Source: Arcicella aurantiaca
GTDB taxonomy: Bacteria; Bacteroidota; Bacteroidia; Cytophagales; Spirosomataceae
Direction: 5' to 3'
Assembly: GCF_003148625.1 (NCBI RefSeq)
Contig: NZ_QGGO01000032.1
Coordinates: 1 to 64,000, forward strand
DNA length: 64,000 bases
This document shows, one piece after another, positions 9,211 through 18,241 of this stretch (its first letter is position 1; each line of letters opens with the position of its first letter). The notes under the pieces were generated by a model. The model was not told the origin of the DNA and did no database searches. It worked only from the letters and a program-made list of their open reading frames with translations. The position numbers were made by a program, and so were the translations under genes.

Positions 9211-10077
9211 CTATTTCAATCCTAACATTTTAATTGCATTTTCTTTCAAAATCAGCGGTTTTACTTCGTCCTTAAAACCTGCTTCTTCAAAATCTTTCAT
9301 CCATCTTTCTGGGGTAATCAAAGGAAAATCTGTTCCAAACAACATTCGGTTTTTCAGCATCGTATTGGCGTACTGAATCAGTTGCTTAGGGAAATATTTG
9401 GGCGACCAACCGCTTAAATCAATGTAAACATTTGGTTTGTGCATTGCTACCGAAAGAGCTTCGTCTTGCCAAGGCCAACTTGGGTGGGCAATAATAATTG
9501 GGCAATCAGGAAAATCAATCGCCACATCATCTAAGTGCATCGGATTTGAATATTCTAAACGTAAACCGCCTCCCCCACGCACGCCAGAGCCAAAACCCGA
9601 ATGCCCTGAGTGAAAAAGCATTGGTAATTTGTATTCTGCAATAACTTCATAAAGATGATACGCCATTTTATCGTAAGGATAAAAACCTTGTACCGTCGGA
9701 TGAAATTTGAAACCTTTTACGCCATAATTTTCGATTAAATCACGAGCTTCTCTTGCTCCCATTCGCCCTTTGTGTGGGTCAATACTGGCAAAGGCAATCA
9801 TCACATCATCATTTTTCAAGGCACATTCTGCCACTTCAATATTCGGAATACGTTTTTTACCTACTTCATGCTCCGAATCTATCGTAAACATCACCAAAGC
9901 CATGTTTATATCTCGATAAAAATCAGCGGTTTCTTGCATCGTCGGGCGTTTATCCGACTTAAAATATTTGGCAAAAGCCACATCAAACTCCGACCGATAG
10001 TCATCATGTGGCTGGCAACACGAAACTTCTGCGTGCGTATGTACGTCTATGGCGGTTATTTTTTGTATGTCTATCAT
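9211..10077 (-). CDS. amidohydrolase family protein (ACMSD-like metal hydrolase/decarboxylase)
   Basis: A 288-residue TIM-barrel amidohydrolase of the amidohydro_2/ACMSD type. It has the N-terminal HxH (DVHTH, His13 and His15), then GFKFHPTVQGFYP, PMLFHSGHSG, IIAHPSWPW and LFGTDFPL, which supply the further His and Asp metal or catalytic positions. Members include decarboxylases and hydrolases of aromatic acids and meta-cleavage products. It is the last gene of the - strand series, only 6 bases after the ATPase stop. The catabolic context suggests action on an aromatic acid or ring-cleavage intermediate. The reaction is unassigned. Confidence 0.85.
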   Translation of the reverse strand: MIDIQKITAIDVHTHAEVSCCQPHDDYRSEFDVAFAKYFKSDKRPTMQETADFYRDINMALVMFTIDSEHEVGKKRIPNIEVAECALKNDDVMIAFASIDPHKGRMGAREARDLIENYGVKGFKFHPTVQGFYPYDKMAYHLYEVIAEYKLPMLFHSGHSGFGSGVRGGGGLRLEYSNPMHLDDVAIDFPDCPIIIAHPSWPWQDEALSVAMHKPNVYIDLSGWSPKYFPKQLIQYANTMLKNRMLFGTDFPLITPERWMKDFEEAGFKDEVKPLILKENAIKMLGLK

Positions 10078-10083
10078 GTTGTT

Positions 10084-11208
10084 TTAGGTCAAAAATTCAT
10101 TATAATTACTCGGATTTATCACTTTGAAAGTAGAATCAGGATAAGCATCTTGAAACGATTTTGGCAATTTAGGGTTCTTTTTTTCACCCCATTTAAACTC
10201 ATACGTATCAATTTTCCCATCTCGTTCTTCCAAATAATCTATTTCCTGTTGTTGAGCTGTTCTCCAAAAATATTGACCACCGTATAATTGTTGGTATTTA
10301 AAATATTTTACTCGTTCAGCAATCAGATAATTTTCCCATAATGCTCCAATATCTGTTCTATTGGCAATCGGCAGAAAATTTCCAATAATGGCATTTCTAA
10401 CGCCATTATCATAAAAAAAGACTTTCTTCGTTTTCTTTAATTCATTTCTCAGGTTACGACTAAAGGCATTTACTCTAAAAACTACAAATACTTGTTCTAA
10501 TAAATCAATGTATTTTTCTATGGTATTTTTATCAACACCTAATACTTGCCCTAAATTTTGATAAGAAACTTCACTACCCATTTGCAAGGCTAAAGCGACT
10601 AAAAGTTTATGAAGTAGTGACGATTTTTTCAAGCCTTCATACATCAACAAATCTTTATATAAATAACTGTCAGTCAGTAAAATAAGCCCTTCTTTTTCAT
10701 TTCCTATATTATTAATTACTTCTGGATATGAGCCATAAATTAGCCGCCGTTCCAGCATTCTTTTTTCTTCAATAAGTCCTTGATTATTGCAGAGTTCCTC
10801 AAAAGAAAAAGGGTATAAATGAAACTCGAATTTCCGCCCAGTCAGCGGTTCGTTTATCTTGTTTGCTAATTCAAAAGCCGAAGAACCAGTGGCTATAACT
10901 TGAATATTAGGAAAATTATCCACTGCCAATTTCAACGTAAGTCCAATATTTTCAATTCGTTGTGCTTCATCAATCACAACAATTTGAGCATCTCCAATCA
11001 ATGCTTTAAATTGGGTAGAAGTAGTATTGGTCAGTGCCAAACGCATATCGGGTTCGTCACCATTAAACCATCTAAATGTCGCATCTATTTCTGAAACAAT
11101 CTTTTTAATTAAGGTTGTTTTTCCTACTTGTCTTGGACCAAACACTAATATTGCTTTCCCTTTGAAAAGTCTATCTTTTATCTGATTTTCAATACTTCTT
11201 ACAATCAT
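10084..11208 (-). CDS. ATP-binding protein with AAA_14 and DUF4143 domains
   Basis: A 374-residue protein. The P-loop is GPRQVGKTT near residues 24-32, the Walker B-like segment is IVVIDEAQRI, and a sensor-like IATGSSAF follows. The C-terminal half is the DUF4143 region, ending with a nuclease-like IDYLEERDGKIDTYEFKW stretch. This widespread family is of unsettled function and often behaves as a mobile or accessory gene. It interrupts an otherwise catabolic gene order. Just upstream lies a palindromic AATAATTCGTGA element with an extra half-site, which may be its own operator. Confidence 0.88.
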   Translation of the reverse strand: MIVRSIENQIKDRLFKGKAILVFGPRQVGKTTLIKKIVSEIDATFRWFNGDEPDMRLALTNTTSTQFKALIGDAQIVVIDEAQRIENIGLTLKLAVDNFPNIQVIATGSSAFELANKINEPLTGRKFEFHLYPFSFEELCNNQGLIEEKRMLERRLIYGSYPEVINNIGNEKEGLILLTDSYLYKDLLMYEGLKKSSLLHKLLVALALQMGSEVSYQNLGQVLGVDKNTIEKYIDLLEQVFVVFRVNAFSRNLRNELKKTKKVFFYDNGVRNAIIGNFLPIANRTDIGALWENYLIAERVKYFKYQQLYGGQYFWRTAQQQEIDYLEERDGKIDTYEFKWGEKKNPKLPKSFQDAYPDSTFKVINPSNYNEFLT

Positions 11209-11233
11209 AATTCATTATTTATAGTCCAAATAT

Positions 11234-11296
11234 ATAATAATTCGTGAATTGAATCACGAATTATTATAATATTTAGTGAATAAAATCACGAATTAT
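11234..11296 (-). promoter_or_regulatory. palindromic operator-like element with third half-site
   Basis: ATAATAATTCGTGA (11234-11247) faces its exact complement at 11254-11267, and a third TCACGAATTAT copy lies at 11286-11296. The set is 26-88 bases upstream of the DUF4143 ATPase start. Three copies of one 11-mer in 60 bases suggest protein binding. The protein is unknown. Confidence 0.5.
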
Positions 11297-11306
11297 CTAT
11301 ATTTCA

Positions 11307-12419
11307 TCATTCCACAAACCCCGCTTTCGCCTTCACTCCTGTTTTTACCCAATTTCTCAATTCATCAAATGCAATCGCTGTTTGTTTGGGCGTAAAATTA
11401 CAATGTCCTTGTCCATTGGTATATTTTACCGTAAAATATTGGTCTTTCGTTTGCTGACGAACCATATTTTCAAAATTAGAAACACCATACGTTGGCGGAA
11501 TCAGTTGGTCATAAATAGTGTGCATCAACACAACAGGTTTATTGATATTTCCTGAGCGTTCATATTTTCCAAAAATGATTTTAGCATCCACCGTTGCAGG
11601 CAAGCGTTCTGCTTTTTTGTTTACTTCCAAATCATTCGGAAAACCTGAATAAAGTGTATTTGTATTGTCGAATGGGTTTCCTTTTGCCTTTTGTGCAATG
11701 TCTCTCAATACATTTTCATTGAAAAATAAGGACATCGGTAAATCGTCAATTTTTAAGTCAAAACGTTTGGCAAATGCCAACGCCAATAATGAATCTTTGG
11801 CAAAAATTGCGGCTTTTATTTCCTTCGCTCTCGAAAACATTTTTCTCGAATCTTGAGCTTGATACGGCTTATTGAGGTCGAAAATATCTTTTAAGGAAGT
11901 CACTACATTTGGAAATAATCCGTTGAAAGTAGCATAAATATCAAACTCTTTACGACATTGTAAATACGGACGACTCGCAAATGGACACAGTGGTAAAGCT
12001 CCATGATAGTTATCACCAAAATTTTCGATAGTTGCCAAAGAAATTCCTCCGCCCATCGAATGTCCAACCATAAAAGTGGAATCTGGTTTTCCGTATTTTC
12101 CGATAAAATATTGTCGTAATGCTTCGGTATCATCAACGCCTTGTGGCAAAGCAAAACCTTGAAATTGGTAGTCGGAAGCAGCAACAGCAAAACCTCTTTC
12201 TAAAAATGTGGACATTCTTTTGATAAAATCTGGATTTCTACTTTGGCGTGGACTACCCATAAATTCATATCCGTGAGCGTACATTACCAATTTCCCTTTC
12301 CAATTTTCGGGGAAAAGAATACGATAATTTGCTCCATTTATTGCTCCTGTATCAATTTTAGCTACATTTTGAGCAAATGTTGTTGTGGCAAACAACAAAA
12401 GAATTAGTAGTTTTTTCAT
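11307..12419 (-). CDS. secreted alpha/beta hydrolase
   Basis: A 370-residue protein with a clear signal peptide (MKKLLILLLFATTTFAQ). The core shows MYAHGYEF (oxyanion region), the nucleophile elbow GHSMGGG (Ser121), and late Asp and His candidates in IYDQLIPP and GQGHCNF. It probably acts in the periplasm or outside as an esterase or peptidase-like hydrolase, possibly freeing an esterified aromatic acid, which would fit the hydroxycinnamate genes upstream. That role is inference; the sequence alone gives the fold and location. Confidence 0.8.
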   Translation of the reverse strand: MKKLLILLLFATTTFAQNVAKIDTGAINGANYRILFPENWKGKLVMYAHGYEFMGSPRQSRNPDFIKRMSTFLERGFAVAASDYQFQGFALPQGVDDTEALRQYFIGKYGKPDSTFMVGHSMGGGISLATIENFGDNYHGALPLCPFASRPYLQCRKEFDIYATFNGLFPNVVTSLKDIFDLNKPYQAQDSRKMFSRAKEIKAAIFAKDSLLALAFAKRFDLKIDDLPMSLFFNENVLRDIAQKAKGNPFDNTNTLYSGFPNDLEVNKKAERLPATVDAKIIFGKYERSGNINKPVVLMHTIYDQLIPPTYGVSNFENMVRQQTKDQYFTVKYTNGQGHCNFTPKQTAIAFDELRNWVKTGVKAKAGFVE

Positions 12420-12440
12420 TTAAAAAAGGTAGAGACGTTG

Positions 12441-12621
12441 CCTGCAACGTCTCCCAAAAGATTAGATTTTACCAATAAATAATTTGAACCTGCAACGTCT
12501 CCCAAAAGATTAGATTTTACCAATAAATAATTTGAACCTGCAACGTCTCCCAAAAGATTAGATTTTACCAATAAATAATTTGAACCTGCAACGTCTCCCA
12601 AAAGATTAGATTTTACCAATA
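12441..12621. repeat. four tandem copies of a 48-bp unit
   Basis: Four near-identical 48-bp units begin at 12441, 12489, 12537 and 12585, each starting CCTGCAACGTCTCCC. Because 48 is divisible by three, an open frame on the - strand repeats a 16-residue block. I regard that as an artefact. The unit start is half of the palindrome AGACGTTGCCTGCAACGTCT seen at 12430-12453 and again near 12784-12803. Confidence 0.85.
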
Positions 12622-12668
12622 AAATGGGCAATAGAATTTAGCTATTATTCAACACCTAATTGACCCGT

Positions 12669-12782
12669 AACTAATAACCAATTAACTAATAACCAATTAA
12701 CTAATAATCAATTAACTAATAACCAATTAACTAATAACCAATTAACTAATAACCAATTAACTAATAACCAATTAACTAATTT
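12669..12782. repeat. 15-bp tandem repeats (ACTAATAACCAATTA)
   Basis: About seven head-to-tail copies of a 15-bp AT-rich unit with one-base variants. The array is followed by the palindrome AGACGTTGCAGGCAACGTCT, which overlaps the end of the methyltransferase gene. Together with the 48-bp array it fills the 384-base gap. Confidence 0.85.
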
Positions 12783-12803
12783 TAGACGTTGCAGGCAACG
12801 TCT

Positions 12804-13910
12804 CTACGCTTCGCCCCAAACTTTAATGGCTGTATTTACGACTAATTCCATTTTACGCCATTGGTCATCAAAAGACATATCGTTGCCGTGATGCGTACTC
12901 GAAAAACCACATTGCGGACTTACACACATATTTTCTAAAGGCATATATTTAGCAGCTTCGTCAATACGTTTACATAAATCATCAATACTTTCTAATTCCT
13001 TCACCTTAGATGAAATAATACCCAAAACAACTCTTTTGTTATCGGGTACAAAACGCAAAGGAGCAAAATCACCCGAACGTTCATCGTCGTATTCCAAGAA
13101 ATAACCGTCAACATTGATAGAATTGAAAAGAATTTCGGCAACGGGTTCGTAACCGCCTTCGGCAAACCATGTACTACGATAGTTTCCACGACAAAGGTGA
13201 ATGCCTACGGTCAAATCTTTCGGGCGACCATCAATTACAGAATTAATCAATGCCGCATAAGTTTTTGGTAATTCGTTCGGGTCTTCGCCACGTTCAAGGG
13301 CTGCTGCACGCATTTTGGGGTCGCAGAGATACGCCAAATTAGTATCGTCTAACTGCAAATAACGTAATCCAGACTGATACAAACGGTCTATTTCTTGTTT
13401 ATAGGCGTTGGATAAATCATGGAAAAACTCGTCCATATCTGGATACGAATTAATATCAATTGATTTACGTCCACCTCTAAAATGCACCATTGTTGGCGAC
13501 GGAATTGAAACTTTTGGTGTTTGTGTCGTAACAGTTTTAAGAAATTCAAAATCAGCCACTTGAATATCTTTTACGTGGGCTAATTTGCCTGTAACTGTTA
13601 ATTTTGGTGGCGTAAAACCATCTTCAGCAACTTTTGCATTTGGGTTTGCCTCAATACCACCTGTCACGGTAACGCCAGCCAATTCTTTCAAGAAATCAAG
13701 GTGGAAATAATCACGGCGAAATTCTCCATCAGTAATTGATTTCATTCCTGTTGATTCCAATTTTTTCACGGTTTCGGCAATACCAACATTTTCAATTTCA
13801 CGTAATTCTTCGGCTGAAATCAATCCGTTTTTCCATTTTAAACGGTTTTCTTTTACTTCGGGAGTTCTTAATAAACTGCCAACATGGTCGGCACGGAAAG
13901 GAAGTTTCAT
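12804..13910 (-). CDS. MetE-like cobalamin-independent methyltransferase (methionine synthase II family)
   Basis: A 368-residue single-domain protein matching the C-terminal catalytic barrel of MetE (YxjG/YxjH type), about half the length of full MetE. Zinc-ligand candidates are His238 and Cys240 (GIHLCRGN), Glu273 (FLEYDD) and Cys334 (SPQCGF). MetE proper transfers methyl from methyl-tetrahydrofolate to homocysteine. Short homologues often lie in catabolic clusters and may accept methyl groups from other donors. Set among hydroxycinnamate genes, a role in O-methyl handling is conceivable but unproven. It is 17 bases downstream of the S23-type gene. Confidence 0.85.
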   Translation of the reverse strand: MKLPFRADHVGSLLRTPEVKENRLKWKNGLISAEELREIENVGIAETVKKLESTGMKSITDGEFRRDYFHLDFLKELAGVTVTGGIEANPNAKVAEDGFTPPKLTVTGKLAHVKDIQVADFEFLKTVTTQTPKVSIPSPTMVHFRGGRKSIDINSYPDMDEFFHDLSNAYKQEIDRLYQSGLRYLQLDDTNLAYLCDPKMRAAALERGEDPNELPKTYAALINSVIDGRPKDLTVGIHLCRGNYRSTWFAEGGYEPVAEILFNSINVDGYFLEYDDERSGDFAPLRFVPDNKRVVLGIISSKVKELESIDDLCKRIDEAAKYMPLENMCVSPQCGFSSTHHGNDMSFDDQWRKMELVVNTAIKVWGEA

Positions 13911-13927
13911 GAATGAGATATGAGTTT

Positions 13928-14338
13928 TTAGTTATGAATTATGAGATATAGGAAATTCGCCAAAGGAATTATGCGATTTTCTTTTTTTGTTTCATGGTTA
14001 AAATTGAAGCTGTTTAAAATTTTCAAAACTTCGGTACAATCTTTTGCCATTGCACTGTATTTAAGTTCTGTCAAATATTCAGTTTCTTTCAAAAGTTCAA
14101 GCCAATATAGAGATTCATCACATTCTTTCTGTGCAATACTAAGTTTATGAATAAAATCTGCATCAGATTCAGCATTATGTGCTTCTCTAACATTTGCACC
14201 GATTGAAGTACCTGACCTCAAAAGTTGTTTACTCAAAACAAACTCTTTTTTCTTTTCTACAATATGCTTATACAGTTTGACGATTCTAACTGCAAACTGA
14301 AAAGATTTTTGTTTAATAATGCTATTATTTGTACTCAT
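13928..14338 (-). CDS. four-helix bundle protein of the 23S rRNA intervening-sequence (S23) family
   Basis: A 136-residue protein with the family hallmarks: an early QKSFQFAVRIVKLY helix, then SKQLLRSGTSIGANVREA, a Glu/Asp helix with KLSIAQKECDESLYWLELL, and a final helical stretch. Founding members are encoded inside intervening sequences of 23S rRNA, but free-standing copies are common in Bacteroidota. No rRNA is nearby here. The C-terminal end (KKENRIIPLANFLYLIIHN) runs into repeat-like DNA and may be an extension. Function is unknown; it interrupts the catabolic gene order. Confidence 0.85.
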   Translation of the reverse strand: MSTNNSIIKQKSFQFAVRIVKLYKHIVEKKKEFVLSKQLLRSGTSIGANVREAHNAESDADFIHKLSIAQKECDESLYWLELLKETEYLTELKYSAMAKDCTEVLKILNSFNFNHETKKENRIIPLANFLYLIIHN

Positions 14339-14495
14339 TTATCAATTTTGTAGATATATTATTAGATTATAATTTGTTTTGCTTTTTCAAAGGTGTCAAC
14401 TTAGAACGTATAGTTGAAATACTTAATCACTGCTTTGGACATTAGAGTATTGATATAAATCTCATGTTTCATATCTCATACCTCAAATCTCTATA

Positions 14496-15254
14496 TCACT
14501 TCGCTCCCATCCGAATCGCACCGTCTAACCGAATCACTTCGCCATTAAGCATCTGATTTTCAATAATATGCTTTACTAAAGAAGCATATTCCGAAGGACG
14601 ACCCAAACGTGGTGGAAACGGCACTTGTTTACCTAAAGAATCCTGAGCATCTTGTGGTAATGATGCCAAAAGTGGCGTTTCAAAAATTCCGGGAGCAATA
14701 GTCATTACTCGAATACCCATTCTTGCTAATTCTCTGGCAATTGGTAAAGTCATGGCAACAATCCCCCCTTTTGAAGCAGCATAAGCGGCTTGTCCAATTT
14801 GTCCGTCAAAAGCTGCAACCGATGCCGTATTGATAATTATGCCACGTTCGCCATCTTCGTTAGGCTCGTTATTTTGCATCACATTGGTTGCTAAACGAAT
14901 GACATTGAAAGTACCAACAAGATTGATATTGATAACTTTTGTGAAGAAATCTAATGAATGTGGCCCATTTTTTCCAACTACTCTTTGGGCAGGTCCAACG
15001 CCCGCACAATTGGCTACACCATGCAATCCACCAAAGGTTTTTAGTGCCAAATCAATGGCATTTTGGACTTGTTCTTCGTTGGCTACATCAGTTTTTACGA
15101 ATAAAATTTTATCCGATTCTACACTTTTACCCGCCTCTTCGTTAATGTCAAAAATGACTGCATTACCGCCATTTTCTACAATCATCAGAGCAGTGGCAAG
15201 TCCTAAACCCGAAGCACCACCTGTGATGATGAATGTTTTATTTTCGATTGTCAT
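14496..15254 (-). CDS. SDR family oxidoreductase, 3-hydroxyacyl-CoA dehydrogenase type-2-like
   Basis: A 252-residue classical [11 protein letters not shown] at 11-18 binds the dinucleotide, Asp37 after the second strand favours NAD, NCAG is at 82-85 and the catalytic residues are Ser145, Tyr158 and Lys162. The stretch [24 protein letters not shown] and the later [10 protein letters not shown] resemble HSD10/type II 3-hydroxyacyl-CoA dehydrogenases. With the CoA ligase and crotonase upstream it would complete a beta-oxidative shortening of a phenylpropenoyl side chain. This is inference from context and similarity. Confidence 0.87.
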   Translation of the reverse strand: MTIENKTFIITGGASGLGLATALMIVENGGNAVIFDINEEAGKSVESDKILFVKTDVANEEQVQNAIDLALKTFGGLHGVANCAGVGPAQRVVGKNGPHSLDFFTKVININLVGTFNVIRLATNVMQNNEPNEDGERGIIINTASVAAFDGQIGQAAYAASKGGIVAMTLPIARELARMGIRVMTIAPGIFETPLLASLPQDAQDSLGKQVPFPPRLGRPSEYASLVKHIIENQMLNGEVIRLDGAIRMGAK

Positions 15255-15344
15255 TTTGTGTATTTTTTATTGCCACGAAGGCACAAAGAATCTAATTTTT
15301 AGATTAACCAACTTTCGAAAAGTTGGTTAATCTGAACCGATTGT

Positions 15345-17129
15345 TTAAACCGAATATATCTCCTCAACTAATGCCGCACGATGTTTCAAAACCGCTCGTT
15401 GATTCAATGAGCCTTTATCAGTAATTTCTCCTAAATCAATAGAGGGAGGTTCAATCGCAATAACGGCTTTGACTATTTTACTGGCACTTCCTGTGGCATT
15501 TTCGCCTAATTTTATCAATAATTGGTCAATGTATTTTTGTACTTCTTCATGCTGATAAGCCTCTTTATTGGAAGTTTCAGCAGATAAATTTGCCAATTTC
15601 CGACAAGCGTCTGGATTCAAAAACAAGATTGCTCCGATATATTCACGGTCGAGTCCTGCAATCACCACATCTTGCACAATGGGCGAACCTGCCGACAAAA
15701 CCTTTGATTTCAAAATGCCTACATTTACCCAAGTACCTGTTGAAAGTTTAAAATCTTCGGCAATTCTTCCATCAAAAACTAAACCTTTGCTTGGATTATT
15801 TTCGTCTAAAAATTTTACGGCATCACCTGTTTTATAGAAACCTTCTTCGTCAAAAGCCTGAGCCGTAGCTTCTGGGTTTCTCCAATAACCTTTGGTTACG
15901 TTTGGAGCATGATAACGAGCCTCTAATTTGTCACCATCGGGAACTAATTTCACTTTCATACCCGCCACAGGCACGCCCAAAAGTCCCGAAAAACTGCCTT
16001 CCCAAGCCGCAAACATGGCAGAAGGACCAGATTCTGTACAACCCAAACCTGTAATTATTGGAACTTTTTTACCCGTAGTTTCTTCTGATAATTCCTCCAA
16101 ACGATTCCAAATTGGTTGAGCTAAACTTGCTCCTGCATAAAAAAAGAAGCGTAAATTTTTAAAGAAATTTTCTCTCAACTGAGTATCATTTTCCAAATAT
16201 GGAATCAACATTTCAAAACCTTTGGGTACGTTAAAATAAGCCGTTGGGGAAATTTCACGGAGATTTTGAACCGTTTTTTCAATGCCTTTTTGAGTTGGTT
16301 TTCCATCATCAATAAAAAGCGTTCCTCCATTATAAAGTGCTAATCCAAAATTATGATTTCCACCAAAAGTATGATTCCAAGGCAACCAATCTACAAAAAC
16401 AGGCGGTTCTGTTTGCATAAAAGCAAAGGTTTGTGAAATCTGTTGCAAATTTGCCGACCACATTCCATGCGTATTAATAACACCTTTGGGCAAGCCCGTT
16501 GAACCCGAAGTAAACAAGATTTTTGCAACGGTATCAGCACTTATTTTATCATGGGCTTCCTGTACTTTTTCAGTAGCATCAATCTTTAATAATTCTGCAA
16601 AATCAAGGTATTGCGTATTCGTAACGCTTATAATTTCAGCATCAGGAAACATTGTTTTTGCCAAATTCAAAGCCTTTTCATAAACTTTTCCATCTTGAGC
16701 AAAAATCAATTTGGGAGTCATTAATGCTAAACAATGTTTCAGTTTTCCGAAATCATCTGAAACCAGCGAATACGGCGGTGAAATGGGCGTATATGCAATC
16801 CCAATATGCACGGAAGCCAAAACTAACAGAGCATGTTCAAGACTATTCTCTGATAAAATAACAATGGTTTGGTCTTCTGTAAATTCTTGATTTAAAAGAT
16901 ATTGAGCAATATTTTCAACCCGACGAAGTGTTTCTGCATAGGATAACTCTTGCCAATTTCCTTCTGAATTTCTACGAGCAATAAAGGTTTTATCGGGCGT
17001 TTTTTCAGCCCAAAAATGCAATTTTTCTGTAATTTTTTCTGGAAAATCGGCTAAAGGTTGTTCTAAGCTAAACAAAATAGAACCGTCAGGATTTATCGTT
17101 TTTATAGTTTCAGTAGGTCCAAATTTCAT
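15345..17129 (-). CDS. feruloyl-CoA synthase-like AMP-forming acyl-CoA ligase
   Basis: A 594-residue ANL-superfamily enzyme. The P-loop-like ILFTSGSTGLPKGV lies at about 204-217, GLGCTESGPSAMF supplies the aromatic/adenylate motif, and YKTGDAVKF with the following Asp and Arg stretch precedes the C-terminal domain. The N-terminal pattern and the FVDWLPWNHTFGGNHNFG segment are typical of the feruloyl-CoA synthase (Fcs) subgroup. It would activate a hydroxycinnamate with ATP and CoA. A crotonase gene lies just upstream and an SDR just downstream, as expected for hydroxycinnamoyl-CoA degradation. Substrate specificity is inferred. Confidence 0.85.
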   Translation of the reverse strand: MKFGPTETIKTINPDGSILFSLEQPLADFPEKITEKLHFWAEKTPDKTFIARRNSEGNWQELSYAETLRRVENIAQYLLNQEFTEDQTIVILSENSLEHALLVLASVHIGIAYTPISPPYSLVSDDFGKLKHCLALMTPKLIFAQDGKVYEKALNLAKTMFPDAEIISVTNTQYLDFAELLKIDATEKVQEAHDKISADTVAKILFTSGSTGLPKGVINTHGMWSANLQQISQTFAFMQTEPPVFVDWLPWNHTFGGNHNFGLALYNGGTLFIDDGKPTQKGIEKTVQNLREISPTAYFNVPKGFEMLIPYLENDTQLRENFFKNLRFFFYAGASLAQPIWNRLEELSEETTGKKVPIITGLGCTESGPSAMFAAWEGSFSGLLGVPVAGMKVKLVPDGDKLEARYHAPNVTKGYWRNPEATAQAFDEEGFYKTGDAVKFLDENNPSKGLVFDGRIAEDFKLSTGTWVNVGILKSKVLSAGSPIVQDVVIAGLDREYIGAILFLNPDACRKLANLSAETSNKEAYQHEEVQKYIDQLLIKLGENATGSASKIVKAVIAIEPPSIDLGEITDKGSLNQRAVLKHRAALVEEIYSV

Positions 17130-17259
17130 TTTAAAATTGTTTAATGATATTTATGTTTTTCAGTGAGTTTTTTTGAACGTTGCCAACTCTTCAAGAGTTG
17201 GCAACGTTTAATCAAATAGCATTCTCACATAAATCATTTTAAAATTGTTTAATGATATT
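17127..17259. repeat. 25-bp direct repeats around a perfect palindrome
   Basis: The same 25 bases (CATTTTAAAATTGTTTAATG...) occur at 17127-17151 and 17235-17259. Between them lies a perfect 16-bp inverted repeat with a one-base loop (AACGTTGCCAACTCTT, 17176-17208). The left copy covers the start codon of the ligase gene, so the right copy looks like a duplicated 5' end left when the palindrome element entered. Confidence 0.75.
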
Positions 17260-17336
17260 ATTAAGTTGTGAATAATGAATTGTGAACGGACTTTTTAATC
17301 ATTCACAACTCACAATTAACCCAATCACAATTCCCC

Positions 17337-18110
17337 TCATTCTCCTACTTTCTTGGCTCTTCCTTCCAAAAAATCTCTTAATCTTCCTTGAGCTTCGGGT
17401 GTTGATGATGAAATAGTTGCCATCAATGATTCTAACATTAAACCTTCTGATTGCCCCGAATCGACAATTCTTGGCAATACGTGCATCAAGGCATAATTGG
17501 TCATTCCTGCATTTGAAGCTATTTTTTTTGCTAACTCAACCCCTTTTTCTAAACCACTCCCTTCTGACACTAAATACTGAGAAAGCCCAACTAAAACACC
17601 TTCTTCTGCCGTAATTACTCGTCCTGTCAGCATCATGTCTGTCATACGTGCCATGCCAATCAATTTTGGTAAACGAACAGACGCACCGCCACCCACAAAA
17701 ATTCCTCTTTGTCCTTCGGGCAAGGCATAAAAAGTGGTTTGTTCTGCCACTCTAATATGGCACGCCGAAGCAATTTCCAAGCCTCCGCCCACGCACGCAC
17801 CATGTACAACCGCTACCACAGGCACTTTACCAAATTGTACTTTTTCTAAAGCTCGGTGCCACATTCTTGAATGATTGAGTCCTTCAACAATATCTCTTTC
17901 TTTCAATTCAGAAAGGTCAAGTCCTGCACTAAAATGTTTGCCTTCGCCGTAAATAATGGCACATTTTACTCCTTCTGGAATATTTGAAAACACGGTTTCG
18001 ATACCTAAAATGAGTTCGTCATTGATGGCATTTCGTTTTTCTGGACGATTTATTTTTACAAAAAGAATTTCGTCTTTTTGTTCAACTGTTAAAGATTGAG
18101 GAATATTCAT
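17337..18110 (-). CDS. crotonase/enoyl-CoA hydratase family protein
   Basis: A crotonase-fold enzyme of 257 residues when started at the ATG at 18110 (MNIPQSLTVEQ). A longer open frame reaches 18218 but its extra codons come from repeats and are rejected. The oxyanion hole appears as HFSAGLDLSEL and VVHGACVGGGLEIAS. The two catalytic-type glutamates correspond to Glu112 (GGGLEIA) and Glu132 (LPEGQRGI), consistent with hydration. Next to a feruloyl-CoA-synthase-like ligase, it is the natural candidate for hydrating, and perhaps cleaving, a hydroxycinnamoyl-CoA. Confidence 0.88.
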   Translation of the reverse strand: MNIPQSLTVEQKDEILFVKINRPEKRNAINDELILGIETVFSNIPEGVKCAIIYGEGKHFSAGLDLSELKERDIVEGLNHSRMWHRALEKVQFGKVPVVAVVHGACVGGGLEIASACHIRVAEQTTFYALPEGQRGIFVGGGASVRLPKLIGMARMTDMMLTGRVITAEEGVLVGLSQYLVSEGSGLEKGVELAKKIASNAGMTNYALMHVLPRIVDSGQSEGLMLESLMATISSSTPEAQGRLRDFLEGRAKKVGE

Positions 18111-18113
18111 ATA

Positions 18114-18235
18114 TTTTATTTCGATGTTCGCTGCTTGATGTTGGTGATTCGATATTTGATTTCGATGCTTGATGTTAGTGATTCGATGTTTGGATGATTG
18201 ACTAAACATAAAAAACAAACCTCAAAAAACGAACA
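18114..18235. repeat. short degenerate GATTCGATGTT repeats
   Basis: Repeated TGATGTT / GTGATTCGAT units with small variations fill the space between the crotonase and transporter genes. No promoter is obvious. The open frame through them is an artefact. Confidence 0.6.
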
Positions 18236-18241
18236 TCAGAA

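Noticed and set aside
12416-12631. 71-codon - strand open frame with a 16-residue repeated block
   Set aside because: It is the translation of a 48-bp noncoding tandem repeat; no ordinary protein features.
12441-12782. Possible CRISPR array
   Set aside because: The units are uninterrupted tandem repeats without unique spacers, and no cas gene is near.
18111-18218. 36-codon N-terminal extension of the crotonase
   Set aside because: Made from degenerate repeats (KHRNQISNHQHQ-like) and absent from the family; the ATG at 18110 gives the standard start.
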